Positions 46,261 to 58,969 of a DNA stretch of 64,000 bases are shown one piece after another. The stretch comes from Massospora cicadina (Eukaryota > Entomophthoromycota > Entomophthoromycetes > Entomophthorales > Entomophthoraceae), in NCBI GenBank assembly GCA_022478985.1, contig JAKSZP010008031.1, forward strand, positions 62,001 through 126,000, in the 5' to 3' direction. Both the position numbers and the translations under genes were made by a program. Below the pieces are notes generated by a model. It was not told where the DNA came from, searched no databases, and saw only the letters and a list, made by a program, of their open reading frames with translations. Every line of letters starts with the position of its first letter. Position 1 is the first letter of the stretch.

Positions 46261-47200
46261 TTAGAGGACCATCCACTTAACTTTAAGTGCATGAACATTT
46301 TCTGTGTGGGACATTTGCATAGTGCAAACGGTGTGTACCAGCTGGCAGCCACAGCAGCATGGGGCTCACCGCTGGTTTTGCTTTTCTCTGAGGGTTGGAG
46401 CAGTCTGGAGTTATTCTCACTACCTCGAACTGGAAGGTGCTCACCCTTCTTGCTCATACCTGCTGAATATAGTCGCTTCACAATCTGAGAGTCATTATTA
46501 CTGACTTTCTGCTATATTTAATAAAATTAACACAAAGATTCGTTTAATTTGGCACCACATTTGGATGGTGCAGGCTTTATCATAATCAAAGGGCTTGATG
46601 GTGTTGGCCCTGGATAACAATTCCCACTTGGCTATTGGTGCAGGTATTGGGTCATTGATGCCAATATGCGCTTTATAATGCGAATTTCTTATCACAAAAT
46701 AAAAGCGTTTATTGGCTCTTATGGCTTTGACGAGGACCCCACATCAGCATAACAGATTAGTCCTAAGAACCCCCGCTTGTCCCCTATTATGATCCGCATA
46801 ACTTATAAATTGGAAAGAAAACTACTTTTAAGATATAAGAATGTTTATGCAACTGCGGAAATATTGTGGGATATGTGGCCTCAGCAGTAAAAGTGGCCAA
46901 CTATCCCTCTCCGTTTTTGATGCAAAAACGTACCCTGAGGGTATAGAAAACCTTGAAGCAGAGTTTGGTGGTGAAGTGAAGGAGTTGTATGCTATACATA
47001 AAGATCATTCGGGTTATTTTCTACTGACTGCCATCCTTTAATCCCCTTTAGGAAAAATCAGCACCACGTTCTGTGGATACTGAATCCTCTGAGAATTTTA
47101 TGGACCAAAACCTCGCCGACTACCTTGAGCTGAGTTACGTGACAGGTGGTATAGTTAAAGGAGGAACTTCCTAAGGTAATCCCACGCTGAAAATCCTGGG
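46261..47200 (+). pseudogene. Gypsy E gag, largely lost
   Basis: Only fragments remain. A piece at 46841-47041 has CGICGLSSKSGQ, which could be half of a zinc knuckle, and DAKTYPEGIENLEAEFGG. At about 0.9 kb the gag region is shorter than usual and has no clear capsid. Confidence 0.4.
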
Positions 47201-48830
47201 GTCAGTGGACTATCAAGTTGGCACATATCATTTGTTTGACCACTTCCAAGCTATCAAAAACCTCTTTTACCCCATCATTAAGGGTGTAGAGTGGTGGCGA
47301 ATGCTTGATGTCAGGATTAACTTGAAAGGAAATACCCTATACCTAACTTTGAAGAATGATCAAAAGTTGGTTGTTCCTTTGGCTGAAGCAAACATTCAGG
47401 GCGATTTGCCCCACAGTCCCAATATTAACACTCTCAGTCTTGCCCCTCTGCAGAAGCCCTCTGTGGAGGTTCCCTTACCTTCATGTTTGTAGGGTTGCAA
47501 TCTTCATATGATGCTGCTTTAGCTAACGCACTACCAGATCATTCATATTTTGATTGCGTGTTCAATCTCGTTGTGGATCTGGTGCGTATATCTTACCCCA
47601 TTTACCCATTGACTGTCCGGGAGAATGAGGCCTTAGATGTGTGGGTTAAGGAGCAGTTAGTAAAGGGTGCTATTTTTCAGTGAACCTCCCCTGTGTGTTC
47701 CCCGCTTCTCTTTGTTGAGAAGGCCGATGGAACCTTACTCCCACGCGTTGACTACGGGAATCTCAACATCACTGTACCAGACTTCCATCCCATCCCCCTG
47801 GACATACAGATTGCACGCTATGTGGAGAAGGCGCGAGTCTTCTTCAGATTAGATTTTTTAAATGCGTTCAATCAGATCCGTATCAAGAAGGGCCAGGTTT
47901 GGTTGACAACATTCTTTACTAGAAAAGAATTTTCCAATTTCAGGTTATGCCCTTTGGGCTTAAAAATGCCCCTCTACCTATTAATGTCATATTGATGCGG
48001 CTTTGAGGGACCTGCTGGGGTATGCGCGGTAGCTTATATGGATGACATTTGGTATTTTCCACTGACAATGAGTCCCATGAAGTACACCTTTGCAGGCAGT
48101 GGAGCGTTTAAGGGCTGCCAACCTTACGCTAAAAATTTGTAAGTGTGAGTTTTTGAAGTCCCAAGTCACCTTTATGGGCAACGTCAGGTTTGAACAAGGG
48201 CACATGATAACTCCAGACAAGGAGATGGTATTTCATGAGTGTCCCACTCCAAGTTCAGTTAAGAAATTGAGAAACTTTTTGGGGACGTGTATATTCCTTA
48301 AGAAGTCCACAGAAAACCTTTCTGAAGTTGCCGCGCCTTTTTATGATGCGAGTGGGGCAAAAATACTTCTGTGGTCCCCCACTTTGGAGGATCCTTCCAA
48401 GCAGTAAAGTGTACGTTGCTGTCCACTTCCGTTATTCACCATATCGACCACAATAAAGAGTTTATTGTTGCTTCAGATGCCTCCAACTTTGCCATAGAGG
48501 CAGCCCTATTACAAGTAGGTGAAGTGGAATAGAGCATCTTGTGGGATAATTTTCTAGGAAGATGTCTTTACCAGAGTAAAAATATGCCGTGTACAATAAA
48601 GAGTTATGAGCAGTGGTTATGCTGACTTATTGGAGTCATCACTTTCATGGCTCATCCCAACCCTACCACGTACATACAGATCAATGTGCCTTGCCATATT
48701 ACCGCACACCGCATGTATTAACTCCATGGCACACTAGCTGGCATGAGAACCTTTCCCAAATTGTGTTTTCTTATGAGTTTACAGAGGGCAAGGAGATTGT
48801 TTGGCGGATGCTTGAGCCGCAACCCTGAAC
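47201..48830 (+). pseudogene. Gypsy E protease, RT and RNase H, relic
   Basis: Protease-like piece 47205-47492 (WWRMLDVRINLKGNTLYLTL). RT: SPLLFVEKADGTLLPRVDYG, FFRLDFLNAFNQIRIKKG, and a preserved catalytic YMDD at 48035-48046. RNase H: FIVASDASNFAIEAALLQ near 48465, a TDQCALPYYRTPHVLTPWH piece, and a final SRNPELAPD near 48820. Frameshifts fall at about 47.49, 47.68, 48.0 and 48.4 kb. It is one of the better preserved pol genes here. Confidence 0.8.
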
Positions 48831-49089
48831 TAGCTCCAGATCATAATGAGGTACAGGTGCATAATACCCAGTTGATGATTCCACTGGATAAGATTGTGTC
48901 TCAACCTCCCTCTTCCTTAACCAATGGGTCAGCGCTTGCTCCTCTAGAAAATGCGGAGGAATATGGTACGTTCAAAAAGGTTGTCCTTTCTCAGCCTTTG
49001 TTGGCCAAATATATGATGGTTCTTGCAAAGAGCGCATTGAATCAGGAGGATATTATCAGAGGATATCATGTTAAGGATGAGATGGTGTA

Positions 49090-50480
49090 ATTTCAGGGAT
49101 GCCTACGGGTTCCTGCTGGACCAATTCGCCTAGAAATCATCTGGGACCATCATGATGGAATTACTGTTGGTCATCCTGGGAAGGTGAAGACTTTGAGCTT
49201 ATCCGCCGCACTTACAATTGGAAGGGATTAGCCGCTCAGGTAGGCAGATATTTTAAAGAATGCCTAGTCTGCAACCAAATGAAACCGAATTGCCAGCCTC
49301 TAGTGGGGCTTTTAGAACCAGTTAAAAAGGCTGATGGGCCTTGGACTTCCCTATCTGTTGATTTTATTGTTGAATTGGCTTTATCTGAGAGCTATGATGC
49401 CATCATGGTGGTGGACCGTTATACAAAGTTCTCCCAATTTATCCCTTGCAGAACCACAGTCACCACGGTGGAGATAGCTAGGCTGTTTGTTACTGTTGTG
49501 TTTTCTCTTGATGTGGTCCCTCAAGAAATTATTAGCGATCAAAGGCCTAAGTTCACCTCTTCTTTTGAGAAGGGTTGGTAAGACTCTGAAAATCCGCTCC
49601 TGCTTTTTAACTGCCTATCATCCCCAATCAGATGGGCAGACAGAACGAGTGAACCAGTGCCTTGAACAGTTCTTGTGGTGTTACACTGCCGCAGATCGCT
49701 CAGATTGGGTTTCTCATCTTCCCATGACCCAATTCAGAATTACAACGCACAACATGCATCAATTGGTTGTTCCCCATTCTTCGCCAACTATGGCTTTAAT
49801 CCCGTCTTCAACATGGAGCCCAGTTGTCAATCCAAGATGGAAGTGGTGGTGGACTTTGCAAAAATAACAAATAAAGTACACCAAGGGTGAGCACTAATTT
49901 AGATGCCGCCATGCAGGGTCACAAGTAGCATGCTGATAGTAAGAGAAGGGTTGGACCAGCGTACAAGGGAGGAAATCATGGGAAGCTGGATGCTAAAAAC
50001 ATCCCAATAAAGCAACCATGCAAAAAACTGGGATTGATGAGGATTGGACCATATCGCGTTGTCAAAAAGGTGGGCCACGCCTTGTACAAGTTAGATCTTC
50101 CCCCTCATTTCAGATCTTTTCAGTATACCATGAAAGCAAGCTCACGTTGTTTTAGGCCCTCCTCCGGAGACTCCTGAAGCTTATCTTTTGGATGAGGCGC
50201 CAGAATAGGAAGTAGAGGAGATTGTAGCCTCTCATCGAGAAAGAAGAATTGAGTATCTTATATACCGGAAAAAATTGATGCAGAGAAGAACAGTTGGGTC
50301 TCAGCACGTGATTGCGCCCATGTCCAAGATCTAATTAAAGCCTTCCTCAAGCGGTTCCATAAGGCTGCAGGATCAAATTTTAACCAAGCCGTTGCTGCTA
50401 TAGAGTTGGCCTCAGCCCACAAAACCTTTTCATGTTGAATGCTCCTGGAGAGGGGTTGGAACCCAAAAAAGGATAAAGGA
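49090..50480 (+). pseudogene. Gypsy E integrase with C-terminal chromodomain, relic
   Basis: An HHCC zinc domain (HHDGITVGHPGKVKT then YFKECLVCNQMK, 49150-49285); core D at SVDFIVELALSESYDA, second D at IISDQRPKFTSSF, and catalytic Glu in YHPQSDGQTERVNQCLEQF. LGPYRVVKKVGHALYKLDLP follows near 50065. A chromodomain begins EVEEIVASHRERRIEYL near 50210 and ends NSWVSARDCAHVQDLIKAFL near 50330. This makes gypsy E a chromovirus. A frameshift near 49.57 kb splits the core. Confidence 0.8.
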
Positions 50481-50484
50481 TTAA
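50466..50484 (+). other. Polypurine tract of gypsy E
   Basis: AAAAAGGATAAAGGATTAA lies directly before the 3' LTR, where plus-strand DNA synthesis is primed in LTR retrotransposons. Confidence 0.65.
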
Positions 50485-51415
50485 TGTCATGTTTACATGA
50501 CCTTATAGAGGGGACCAACACCAGGGACAAGGCGGGGTGGCAGGAGGTCCAAAAGGTGAAACTTCAGGCCCTTCCTGATCTCAAGCACACTTTGGATTAA
50601 AGCTGGGTACAGTCAGGGTCTGCCCAAGTTGATAAAAGTTTTGTGCCTAAAGCAAAGCCCCTTTTTTGGCTCTAGGGTTAATTAAACAAGTTTTAAGCCA
50701 AATAAAAATGGGACAATTCAGTTCATCAGAGGAACGAGGGTTAAAAACCCCATTCCATTTACAAATTCGTGAGCTTAATTCAGATTCAACTTCAGTCAAT
50801 TACTAGAGTGAAATTGATTTTGAGGTATGTGACCCTTTTCAGATGGAAGCGTGCGCCTATTAGTGCACCAAGGCTTGGGACCACTTCTGATAATCCAAAA
50901 TTTCCCTGAGCTGACTTAAGTATCTTGGCTTGAGAACATCTTTTCTCATTGGTCGTCTTCCCCAATAAAATCTACCATTATTTTACGTTTTACATATGTT
51001 GACTTGGGCGCACCTGTGCGCAGACCTCTTCAAGGAGGTTTTACGACGTGTGAGCAAGTTTGTTCTATTTCTAAAATTATCAAAGCTTCAGGTACATTGC
51101 TGGTCCTACCAGGTTCCCTCCAAACCTGGCCACCAGTGCCCCCTACCACTGTACCAAACTTGGCTAGTAATAGTCCTATGGAGCATGGCCACAATATGCA
51201 GAAGATCTGACTAATTATTACTCTTACCAATCTCAACACCCTTGCTCTTAGCCTTATTAGATAAAGCACCCTATGCTGGGATATTTTTAATATAACAATG
51301 ATTACTAGTTCCCACCATCTAGTACTAAAAAAATGATTACTAGTTCCCTTGCGTTGGTCTTGTGCACCAAGCACAACCACGCTGGTTTTGAAGAGTTATA
51401 GATACTCTATTGACA
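50485..51415 (+). mobile_element. Gypsy E, 3' LTR
   Basis: 931 bp, TGTCATGTTTACATGACC to CTCTATTGACA, followed by the TSD CTTAT. About 35 bp of the extra length relative to the 5' LTR is the micro-insertion and its duplicated target at 51314-51348. Confidence 0.9.
51314..51332 (+). mobile_element. LINE-tail micro-insertion 7 (19 bp) inside an LTR
   Basis: Insert accatctagtactaaaaaa between perfect 16-bp repeats ATGATTACTAGTTCCC (51298-51313, 51333-51348). The matching site in the 5' LTR (ATGATTACTAGTCCCC, about 46181) is empty, which proves it is an insertion and that it is younger than gypsy E. Confidence 0.95.
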
Positions 51416-51420
51416 CTTAT

Positions 51421-52370
51421 GTTGTAGGAAAATGTCGCCAAACTAAGGTATATCCTACATGAAGAGGATCTCCCTGCGACCAGCTCTTCAGCATCATGGC
51501 CAGTGTCACATTGACCCATGCTACCAGTCCGTTCATCTCCAGCCAGTATGGTACAGACACAAATACTCGGATCCCTATTATTCATTTAGTATCATGATCA
51601 CATGAGATATGTAATTTGTTCCATTATCACTCAGCAAGACCTGCGGGCATTATGTCAATAAAATACCTTTTCTAGGATAAACTTCACAGTGCTGGTAGCA
51701 TCTATTTTCACCAGGGCCTTTATCTTGACCCATATCATCAGTTGGTTAATCGCCACTATGATGTATTTGATTCCCCCATACTCATGGTTAGTGATCCCAT
51801 CACGTCAATGGACACCATATGCCAAGCAAATCCAAGGCAGACCAGTTGGTATCCAGTCATATTCTTGTGTGGCTTGTGCAACTGGCACTCCACACAACAA
51901 GTCAGATAGTCCGTTAGATCATAGTTGATGGATTCCCCATGATAATGATGGCAAATATTATTAGTCATCTTCCTCAGGCCTCTATGCTCACCAATATTAT
52001 GAGCGGCTTGAATGATAGCCTCTCATTCCAATGGCTTTGGGAATAGTAATTGCTTCCCATGAATCATCTTGAAAACTTGTCCATCCATGGTCTCAGTGTT
52101 TTACATTGCTTTTCGAAATGCACCTTAGATTTTTCATGGCTTGTTCCCAATTTCTTCATCACCATTCTCTGGAATAGTTTATCCACTTGCAGGTATAGCA
52201 CCTGGACCATTGTTAGCCATGATAGCCATCTGCATTTTGATAAGAAGCTCCAGCTCAGTGAACTATCTCATAATTATAAGCCTGGAGCTTAAGTGCCCAT
52301 CGGGCCAGTCATCCTTTGGGCTCTCTCAAATTGTGAAGCCAACGCAATGAGTAGTGGTCTGTCACCACTT
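51421..52370 (-). pseudogene. Gypsy D integrase, N-terminal part
   Basis: The zinc-binding domain has HHYHGESINYDLTDYL and CCVECQLHKPHKN (51968-51756), then a core D in MVSIDVMGSL. Gypsy E interrupts the rest. Most of 52.0-52.3 kb is degraded. Confidence 0.7.
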
Positions 52371-53400
52371 TGAAGTGCCTTCCATGGATATACATCCAAA
52401 CTGTTTACAGGTAATGACTGCAAAGAACTCACGCTCAGTCACGGTGTAATTCCTCTCAGCAACTGAGAGTTTCCAGCTCACATACTCCACCAGATGTTTG
52501 CCCCCAAATTCATATACATGACTCAGTATGGCGCCAATCGCATTAATAAAACATCAGCTTTTATTATATTTCTTGATCTAAATTTGGGTATTTCAAAGTT
52601 GGAGAAAATAATAAATACTGGCATAATTCATTAAAGGAACTATGGCTTCTTCACTCCAAAAAATCCTTTTTTAGATCCTTTAATAAATGGAAGAGGGGCT
52701 CATCAATTTCTGAAAAATTATAATTGATTCTTCTATAGTACTTGACCATTTTAAGGATCACTTGGACATCTTGGACTCTCTTTAGTACAGCCATTCGCTC
52801 TATGACTTTGATCTTCTGGGCTTGCAGCTGCTGTCCACTAGAGTTGATTACGAATTTCAGATATTCCAACTCTTTCTTGACGAAGTGGCACTTCCTCAGT
52901 TTAATCTTCAGGTTGGCCGTGGATATTCATTTAAAAAACTTCCTCCAAGTGGTGTAAATGGTCAGTGAACGTCCTACTAAATATATTTATATCTTCCAAG
53001 TACACCAGGACGCATGACAACTTCAGGGCATTCAGTATGGCGCCCATGGCCCTCTGGAACGTTACAGGAGCATTGCATAGACCCTGGGGCATCCTCGTCA
53101 GTTGATAAAGCCCCTTCACGGTGTAATCACGTAATTCTCATGGTCTCCTCTTGGCAAATCAATTTACCAATTTTAATATTAGATCCATTATGGAGATATA
53201 CTTTGCTTCTACCAATTAATCTATCACATTGTAAATTCTTGGTAGTGGGTACAAACCCTCCTTCATAATCATAATCAGCTTCTTATAATAAATCACCACT
53301 CAATTAGAGCCATCATTCTTCTTCATGATAAGGATAGGGCTCACCCAGGGACTCAAAAATGGAACTAGAAGCTCATGCTTCACTAATTTGCTGATTTTCT
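52100..53400 (-). pseudogene. Gypsy D reverse transcriptase and RNase H, relic
   Basis: RT: SPWVSPILIMKKNDGSN near 53340, CNAPVTFQRAMGAIL near 53070, and VYLEDI near 53000, where the first catalytic Asp of YxDD has become Glu. Thumb: EYLKFVINSSGQQLQAQKI (52869 down). RNase H: GAILSHVYEFGGKHLVEYVS, then KLSVAERNYTVTEREFFAVI near 52450, and further motifs around VTDHYSLRWLHNL near 52350. Stops are frequent. Confidence 0.75.
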
Positions 53401-54157
53401 TAGTTCAATACTGCTTCAGCTGCCTTTGACCATCAAATCAGTATCATTCTTATTGCAAAGATCCCTGTTATTGACTTTGTAGAGTACATCTCTTGTACAT
53501 CCCAAATCAGGTTGCTTTGGAAAAAAATCCAATACTTGTCAAATAGCTCAAGCTCCTCCTCCTTCTGTCTTTCCGTAGATCAGCAAGTAGCTCAGAATTG
53601 ACCAATAAATTAATACTACAGCCACCCCTGATGGTAATCCCATTTCATTGAGGGTCCCAAAATCTTGGAAATTTCTCAATTCAGCCTTCAGGATTAGACG
53701 AACAAATGCAATGATAAGATTCTTCTCATTCTTCATTCTTTAACTCAAATTTTCCAGGAGAACTCAAATTTATCTGTCCTGGAATAATTATTTCATAAAG
53801 CCACCTAAGGCTTTACATTGGACTTCTTCCAGGGGCTTCTGACTTCCCCAAACAGCAGCTCCAGTATCCCCAATGTCAACCCAGTGTTGACTATTATTTG
53901 TGATCCTGGCGGTAAGATTCTCACATTCTTATACCTCAAAAGAATTCCCCAATTTTCTAGGATTTCTGTCAGCATTTCTCGTCGCTTCTGGCCAACAAGT
54001 TGGTATCAAATTGGGACAATGACGTCATTGTAGATCAGATTAATGAATATATTTCTCCTAATCAGTAAAGCTTCCTCATCTTTCTGATAAATCAATGGTA
54101 ACGTCTGACCCAATATGGTCACATATTATCCTCAAAGTTACATTTGACTTGATATTT

Positions 54158-54406
54158 TTATAGGAACTCCGTCCCAACCAGAAAATTGTAGTTTTGGTTA
54201 GACAAAACTATAGTTGGGACGGATACCACTAAGGATCCAAATTGAAGAGGTAGAGCACTATATCCTTTACAAGAGATGGTGTTATTCAGCCCAGCTGTTC
54301 CATATTCTTTATTGTGTTCTAAATTGGGCGAGATCTTCATCCTTTTCACCAGCTTTGTCAAAACAATGTTGATGGGCGCTCCAATGTCAACTATTGCCCT
54401 CATCAA
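54158..54406 (-). pseudogene. Gypsy D protease
   Basis: MRAIVDIGAPINIVLTKL carries the aspartic-protease motif with DIG in place of DTG. The distal part ends NQNYNFLVGTEFL, resembling the ILG flap region. It lies between gag and RT in the right order. Confidence 0.7.
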
Positions 54407-54839
54407 TACTCAATTAACTCCTATATTTGTATATGTACACTTGGAGTATTGTAAAATCATATTTACTGAGTGTATAAACGGCATTATTTGCTGAATCATG
54501 GGTGTGAATTATTTGTGCCAATAGATCAGGAAACAGTTTCTTGATCTCACTAAGGGGGATTGTCAGGTTTGCCTCAATTAATATGATTTTGGTTAATTCT
54601 TCTGGATTATCTGCATCTTGAATCTTGTCTGCTAGTTTTCACACATATGGCTGAGTAACTTCCTTAATTATTTTGGGTTGATCCCCTTTTCTCCAGATCT
54701 TATTACCACATTCAAATCTAAATTGACCACTTGATATTGCTGATCCTGCGCATCATCAACAATGAACAGATCACTAATGTCAATTTCTTTGTGCATAATA
54801 TCAGGAGGAACAGGTTTTTCCACAGCTCTAAACTGTTCC

Positions 54840-56112
54840 CCATCTAGACCATGGGCCCTTTCCCCAAATCCTGTGCAGGTTTAGACTCTTTCACTTGGAC
54901 CAAATTTGATCTGTTCTTTAGATTTCTTGCAGTGTACAACGAAGTGACAATTCCTCCAACTGGTAACAGATTTTTTTCCTTCTTATTGATCCGCTTAAAC
55001 TCTTTGGGCTTATTTCCTGGCACGGTTTGGTTACTCAACTCCTTAGTGCCCTTGGTCCCCTTTGTGGGATTCAAATTGTGTACTGGATTGGTTTGAAACT
55101 TCTATTTGGAGCAATAAAGGTAGCTCCCATAATTTTTAAACGATCCACCATCTGAGAGGTGGTAATCTTTGTTGCAAACATAGAAGACATCATTCAATGC
55201 AAATTACAATAAGGCTAAAGGTCTGCTTGCAGCGCAATCCATGCATAAAAATCATCCAACACTTTTTCTCCACCCAATTTCTTTTATTCTTGGTAGAAAC
55301 AATTGGTTAAATTTGTTAAGGATTCATCCTTCTGAAATTGAATTTCCATAGATTCTTGCTTGCACTTCAACAAGTGCATGGGACTTCCAAATTCCTTCAT
55401 AATGGCCACCTTGGCCTCTAAGTATGGACAGCTGTCCCCCTCTAGATGGGGCAACACTAGGTTTTGATAATCGGTATCCAGGCAATTTATCACCATCAAA
55501 GCCTTTTGGTGATCGCTTTAACCAAACATTGTCATGTCAAATAATTGGTAAAACGCAGGGGCATTATTAATGAAAAAAAGTAGGTAATTTCAGTGTCACA
55601 TTAAATTCCTCTGAATTTTCTATAGCCCTCACTCTTGATTTGGCTACTAAAATAACTTGAGGAGTAATTTTTAGGAGTCATCTCCAAAATGGCTACGAAA
55701 TTGGGTGGCATATTTCATAGGGTATTTGTCTTTCCAACTGGAGTCCGTGGAAATCTTTCTTTGGCGTTGGTCGCCACATTTGGATACCATTTGCATTTGA
55801 GTTCTTCAACTCCTCGACTTGCTTAACCAGCTGTTCTATATCAGCACGAATGCTCATAATCAAACGCAATCTGCATCATGTTTCATTTTCAAGAATAAGA
55901 CTTCTTGAACTAAATCTTCTTCCTTTTTCTTTAATGACATTACTTTTTATAAAAAACTCATTGCCAAAACTAGTGACATTTTTGACCCCTTCTACGACCT
56001 TGGTAACTCTATCCTCCAAGGCAGTGAATTCTAAATGATCCACAGAAATTTAAGGTGATGTTGACAGTTGCCAACTCCATCTAGAGTTTTCTTAACTCGT
56101 CCTTGTATGACA
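54840..56112 (-). pseudogene. Gypsy D gag, relic
   Basis: Start at 56112 with MSYKDELRKL and an early stop. A helical stretch IEQLVKQVEELKN lies near 55830. The capsid region at 55499-55284 reads VINCLDTDYQNLVLPHLEGD and FQKDESLTNLTNCFYQE, as in retrotransposon Gag. A Lys-rich tail (55074-54844) may include a damaged zinc knuckle. It has no collagen-like part, unlike gypsies A and C. Confidence 0.65.
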
Positions 56113-56143
56113 TCCTGTCTTAGTATCTTACTCAACTACTCCC

Positions 56144-56158
56144 CTGTAGTGAGCACCA
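56144..56158 (-). other. Primer-binding site of gypsy D
   Basis: On the minus strand TGGTGCTCACTACAG lies two bases after the 5' LTR. The first eight bases agree with the sites of gypsies A and C, so they may use the same or a similar tRNA. Confidence 0.7.
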
Positions 56159-56160
56159 AT

Positions 56161-57282
56161 TGTTAAAAGTTAAGGGTTTCATTGATTGTTCACAACGATA
56201 ACCCCTAATTGATAACTGCATAGGTTTAATGTGTCCAATCCTTCACGTTGTCTGATAATAATATATAAGAAATTGTAAAAGTATGAAGACCATTATCCAT
56301 AGTTGGATAGATCTCTGTGTTAGGTCCAACGCTTGACCGTTAGTCCTTCTCCAAATACTTAAGATGTCCTCAATAGGGATCTATTACCTTATACCGCCTA
56401 ACATGATTTACACTCAGATCCTCATTTATGGCTTCTCATTGGTGACACACAGTTGGCAGCAATTCCTATCCAAGATCAGCTTCTCTTCCTCTAGATCCTT
56501 GATCCTTACTCTTTATCTTAAAGAGTCTTTTAATTAAAGCACATATCAATAATTTTCTTGAAGAAGAATTGAACTAGAAAAAATTCTGCTAAATACTCAA
56601 TAACTTTTCTCTGGTAAGTAATGTGGTAATTGGTGTTTTTTTAAGCGATTTCTAGGGAATTTATAGTGAGGATTCGGTGCTCCACCCTCAGTTGGCACCT
56701 CAACGATGAAATGGAAGCAGTTGCCATTAATTTTTCTTTGTCGTCTCATCAGCGAGAGTCTTCACCATCCTAGCTAGTATTCTGTCATTGGACATCCTTT
56801 ATACTTAAAACTGAAAAAGTCAGAAACATGTCCTTAACGTTTTTCGCCAATCTCAAAGAACCAATCATATTTGACAAGCGACCTGCTTAGGTATGGGACT
56901 TGTTACCCATTAAAGCAGTTCACAAACCAACTGATTGATTTGCTAGTTGCAGGCGGCATCAATCACCTTGCAATTAGATCCTGAATTCCTCAATCAGTTG
57001 GTGATGAAACCTGACCAATCTAAATTTGTATACCTGATAGTTAATCATCAATCAACTATCAGATGCCCCCATTTCATTGGCAACTTTGCTCGACGAGATC
57101 TTAAGCATTCACCCAGATTGATTCCTGATGGATCTGAACCAGGAAAATTACCCAAAGTCCCCCAAACATTGTTAACCCAAAATTAGGGGCAACCAATATC
57201 CAATTCACTTCGCTATAAGAAATTATCCCCTAGAAACCCCTAGTTATCTAGTAAGCTGGGAATGTGGGCAAAAATCCCAACA
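56161..57282 (-). mobile_element. Gypsy D, 5' LTR
   Basis: 1,122 bp. On the minus strand it runs from TGTTGGGATTTTTGCCC to CCTTAACTTTTAACA. The TSD AGGAG follows at 57283-57287. It aligns along its length with 41738-42866. Gypsy D without the nested gypsy E is about 9.5 kb. Confidence 0.85.
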
Positions 57283-57287
57283 AGGAG

Positions 57288-58965
57288 CATCAACAGACCT
57301 AAACCTATTATGCATAGCTCTCTACCACTTTCCAGTATTTTTAAAATCCTAATTTTGAAAAACCTTTTTACTTCTATGATGCTTATGATAAAGATATAGA
57401 CGCTATATTTTCTCAGTACAATGTAAACTTGGTGGATCATCACATTACATATTATAGCATAAGCCTAACCAGAGCTGAACGCAACTATAGCATTATGGAA
57501 AATAAATACAATAAAGTACCACTAGATATTAAGGAATTCTGACCCTATATTATATGAAATTAGTCTAACATAATTACTGACCAAGTTTCCTTGTTATGGC
57601 TACAGTAGATGAAGGATTCTGATGGAAGGTTAGCCCAAATGGCGTAAACTTCAAAACTACGATTTTTTCATAATTAAGAAACCAGGGCCCATACACCAAA
57701 ATGTGAATTGCCTTTCCAGGTTCCTCATATTGTCTTTAACCGCACTGAAGAAGATCAACTCTATGATTTCTTAACCCAACTGCATTTATGGAAAGATGAA
57801 TCCCCAACCCTTCAAAAAGAATTAGCAAGAAAATTGGTGAATACAATTTAGAAAAGGCAAGCTGTACAATCTCGTTTCTTGACAATGGTTGCTCTACATA
57901 TGACCTTATGCTGTACCAACATCATATTAGAGGGACATCTACAAATCAGCTTTAAAAAATTTGGAAAACCTACCAGTGGCTCAAGGCTCAATGTTACTGG
58001 GAAAGGATGTTATTCTCAATAAATGATGTTTTAGAGTCCTTACTAGTTTATAAAAGTCAAGCCAGACTTTGTCACCGACATCAGCATCCAGTGGTTCCAC
58101 CCTGTGAGCCCTTCCATACTATTTCTATAGATGTTGTGGGACCCCTCCATCAAGCCTCTAATGGTCATCAGTTACTCCTCATAGCCATTGATTATTTAAC
58201 TAAGTGGATTGAAGCTCTATCTCTAACATCCGCTTTGAAAAAAGCTACCACCACATTCCTATATAATCAAATAATCAACCAGCATGGGTGCCCTATTATA
58301 ATTCTTTATAATAATGGTCTGTTTTTTCAATCGTCACTGGTGAATGATTTACCAAATATAATGGGATCCACATAGAAATTTTTACTCCATATCATTTTGA
58401 AACCAATGCAATAGTAGAGTGTGTAAATGGTACTCTAGCTTCAACCCTCCAGAAAATGGCCACGATAGACCTCTTCATTGGCCCTAATATTTTCTTAAGG
58501 CAATTCTGACCTATAGAATAAGCTATAATCAAATTATCAAGATGTCTCCTTCCAAGCGTTGTATAGAAGAAATTCCCAGCTTCCCTCTAAAGTGAAGTCC
58601 ATGTTAGATCAAGTTTCCCCAAAGCCCCTGAAGTTACTATGTAAAAGTATCATCAATGAGATTTTCTTACTTCAGGCCCTGGCTTTTGAGAACTTGTCTG
58701 CTACAACTACTAAATAAACTAATATGTTTAACAATAACCACAACCTCAGCACATAAATCAATTGGATGATCTATTACTTTTTTACCATTATCAGCATGGT
58801 GGTTGCAATAAAAATTGGGAACCAATTAGTCAGGGACCTACAAAGCTATTTATAAATGAAATAATAAAAACTCAATTTGTGGAGGTCTCTTAGGGAACTG
58901 TGATAAATCGCGTAAACAGTCAAATTCACCAGTTGTTTTCCACCTTGCGCAAAGATCTAGAGTAA
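57288..58965 (+). pseudogene. Gypsy C RNase H and integrase, relic
   Basis: Continues the RT at 41737. RNase H: NFEKPFYFYDAYDKDIDAIF and ITYYSISLTRAERNYSI (57350-57500), with YDAYD where TDAS is usual, ending in a VNCLSRFL-like ADALSR motif near 57710. Integrase: SIDVVGPLHQASNGH, LIAIDYLTKWIEAL and GCPIIILYNNGLFF (58110-58330), the last with N in place of the second catalytic Asp. Later integrase pieces decay before the 3' LTR. Confidence 0.75.
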
Positions 58966-58969
58966 GCAT

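Noticed and set aside
45372..51415. The two ~0.9-kb repeats as a segmental duplication
   Set aside because: TG...CA ends, a polypurine tract, pol between them and a perfect CTTAT TSD show they are LTRs.
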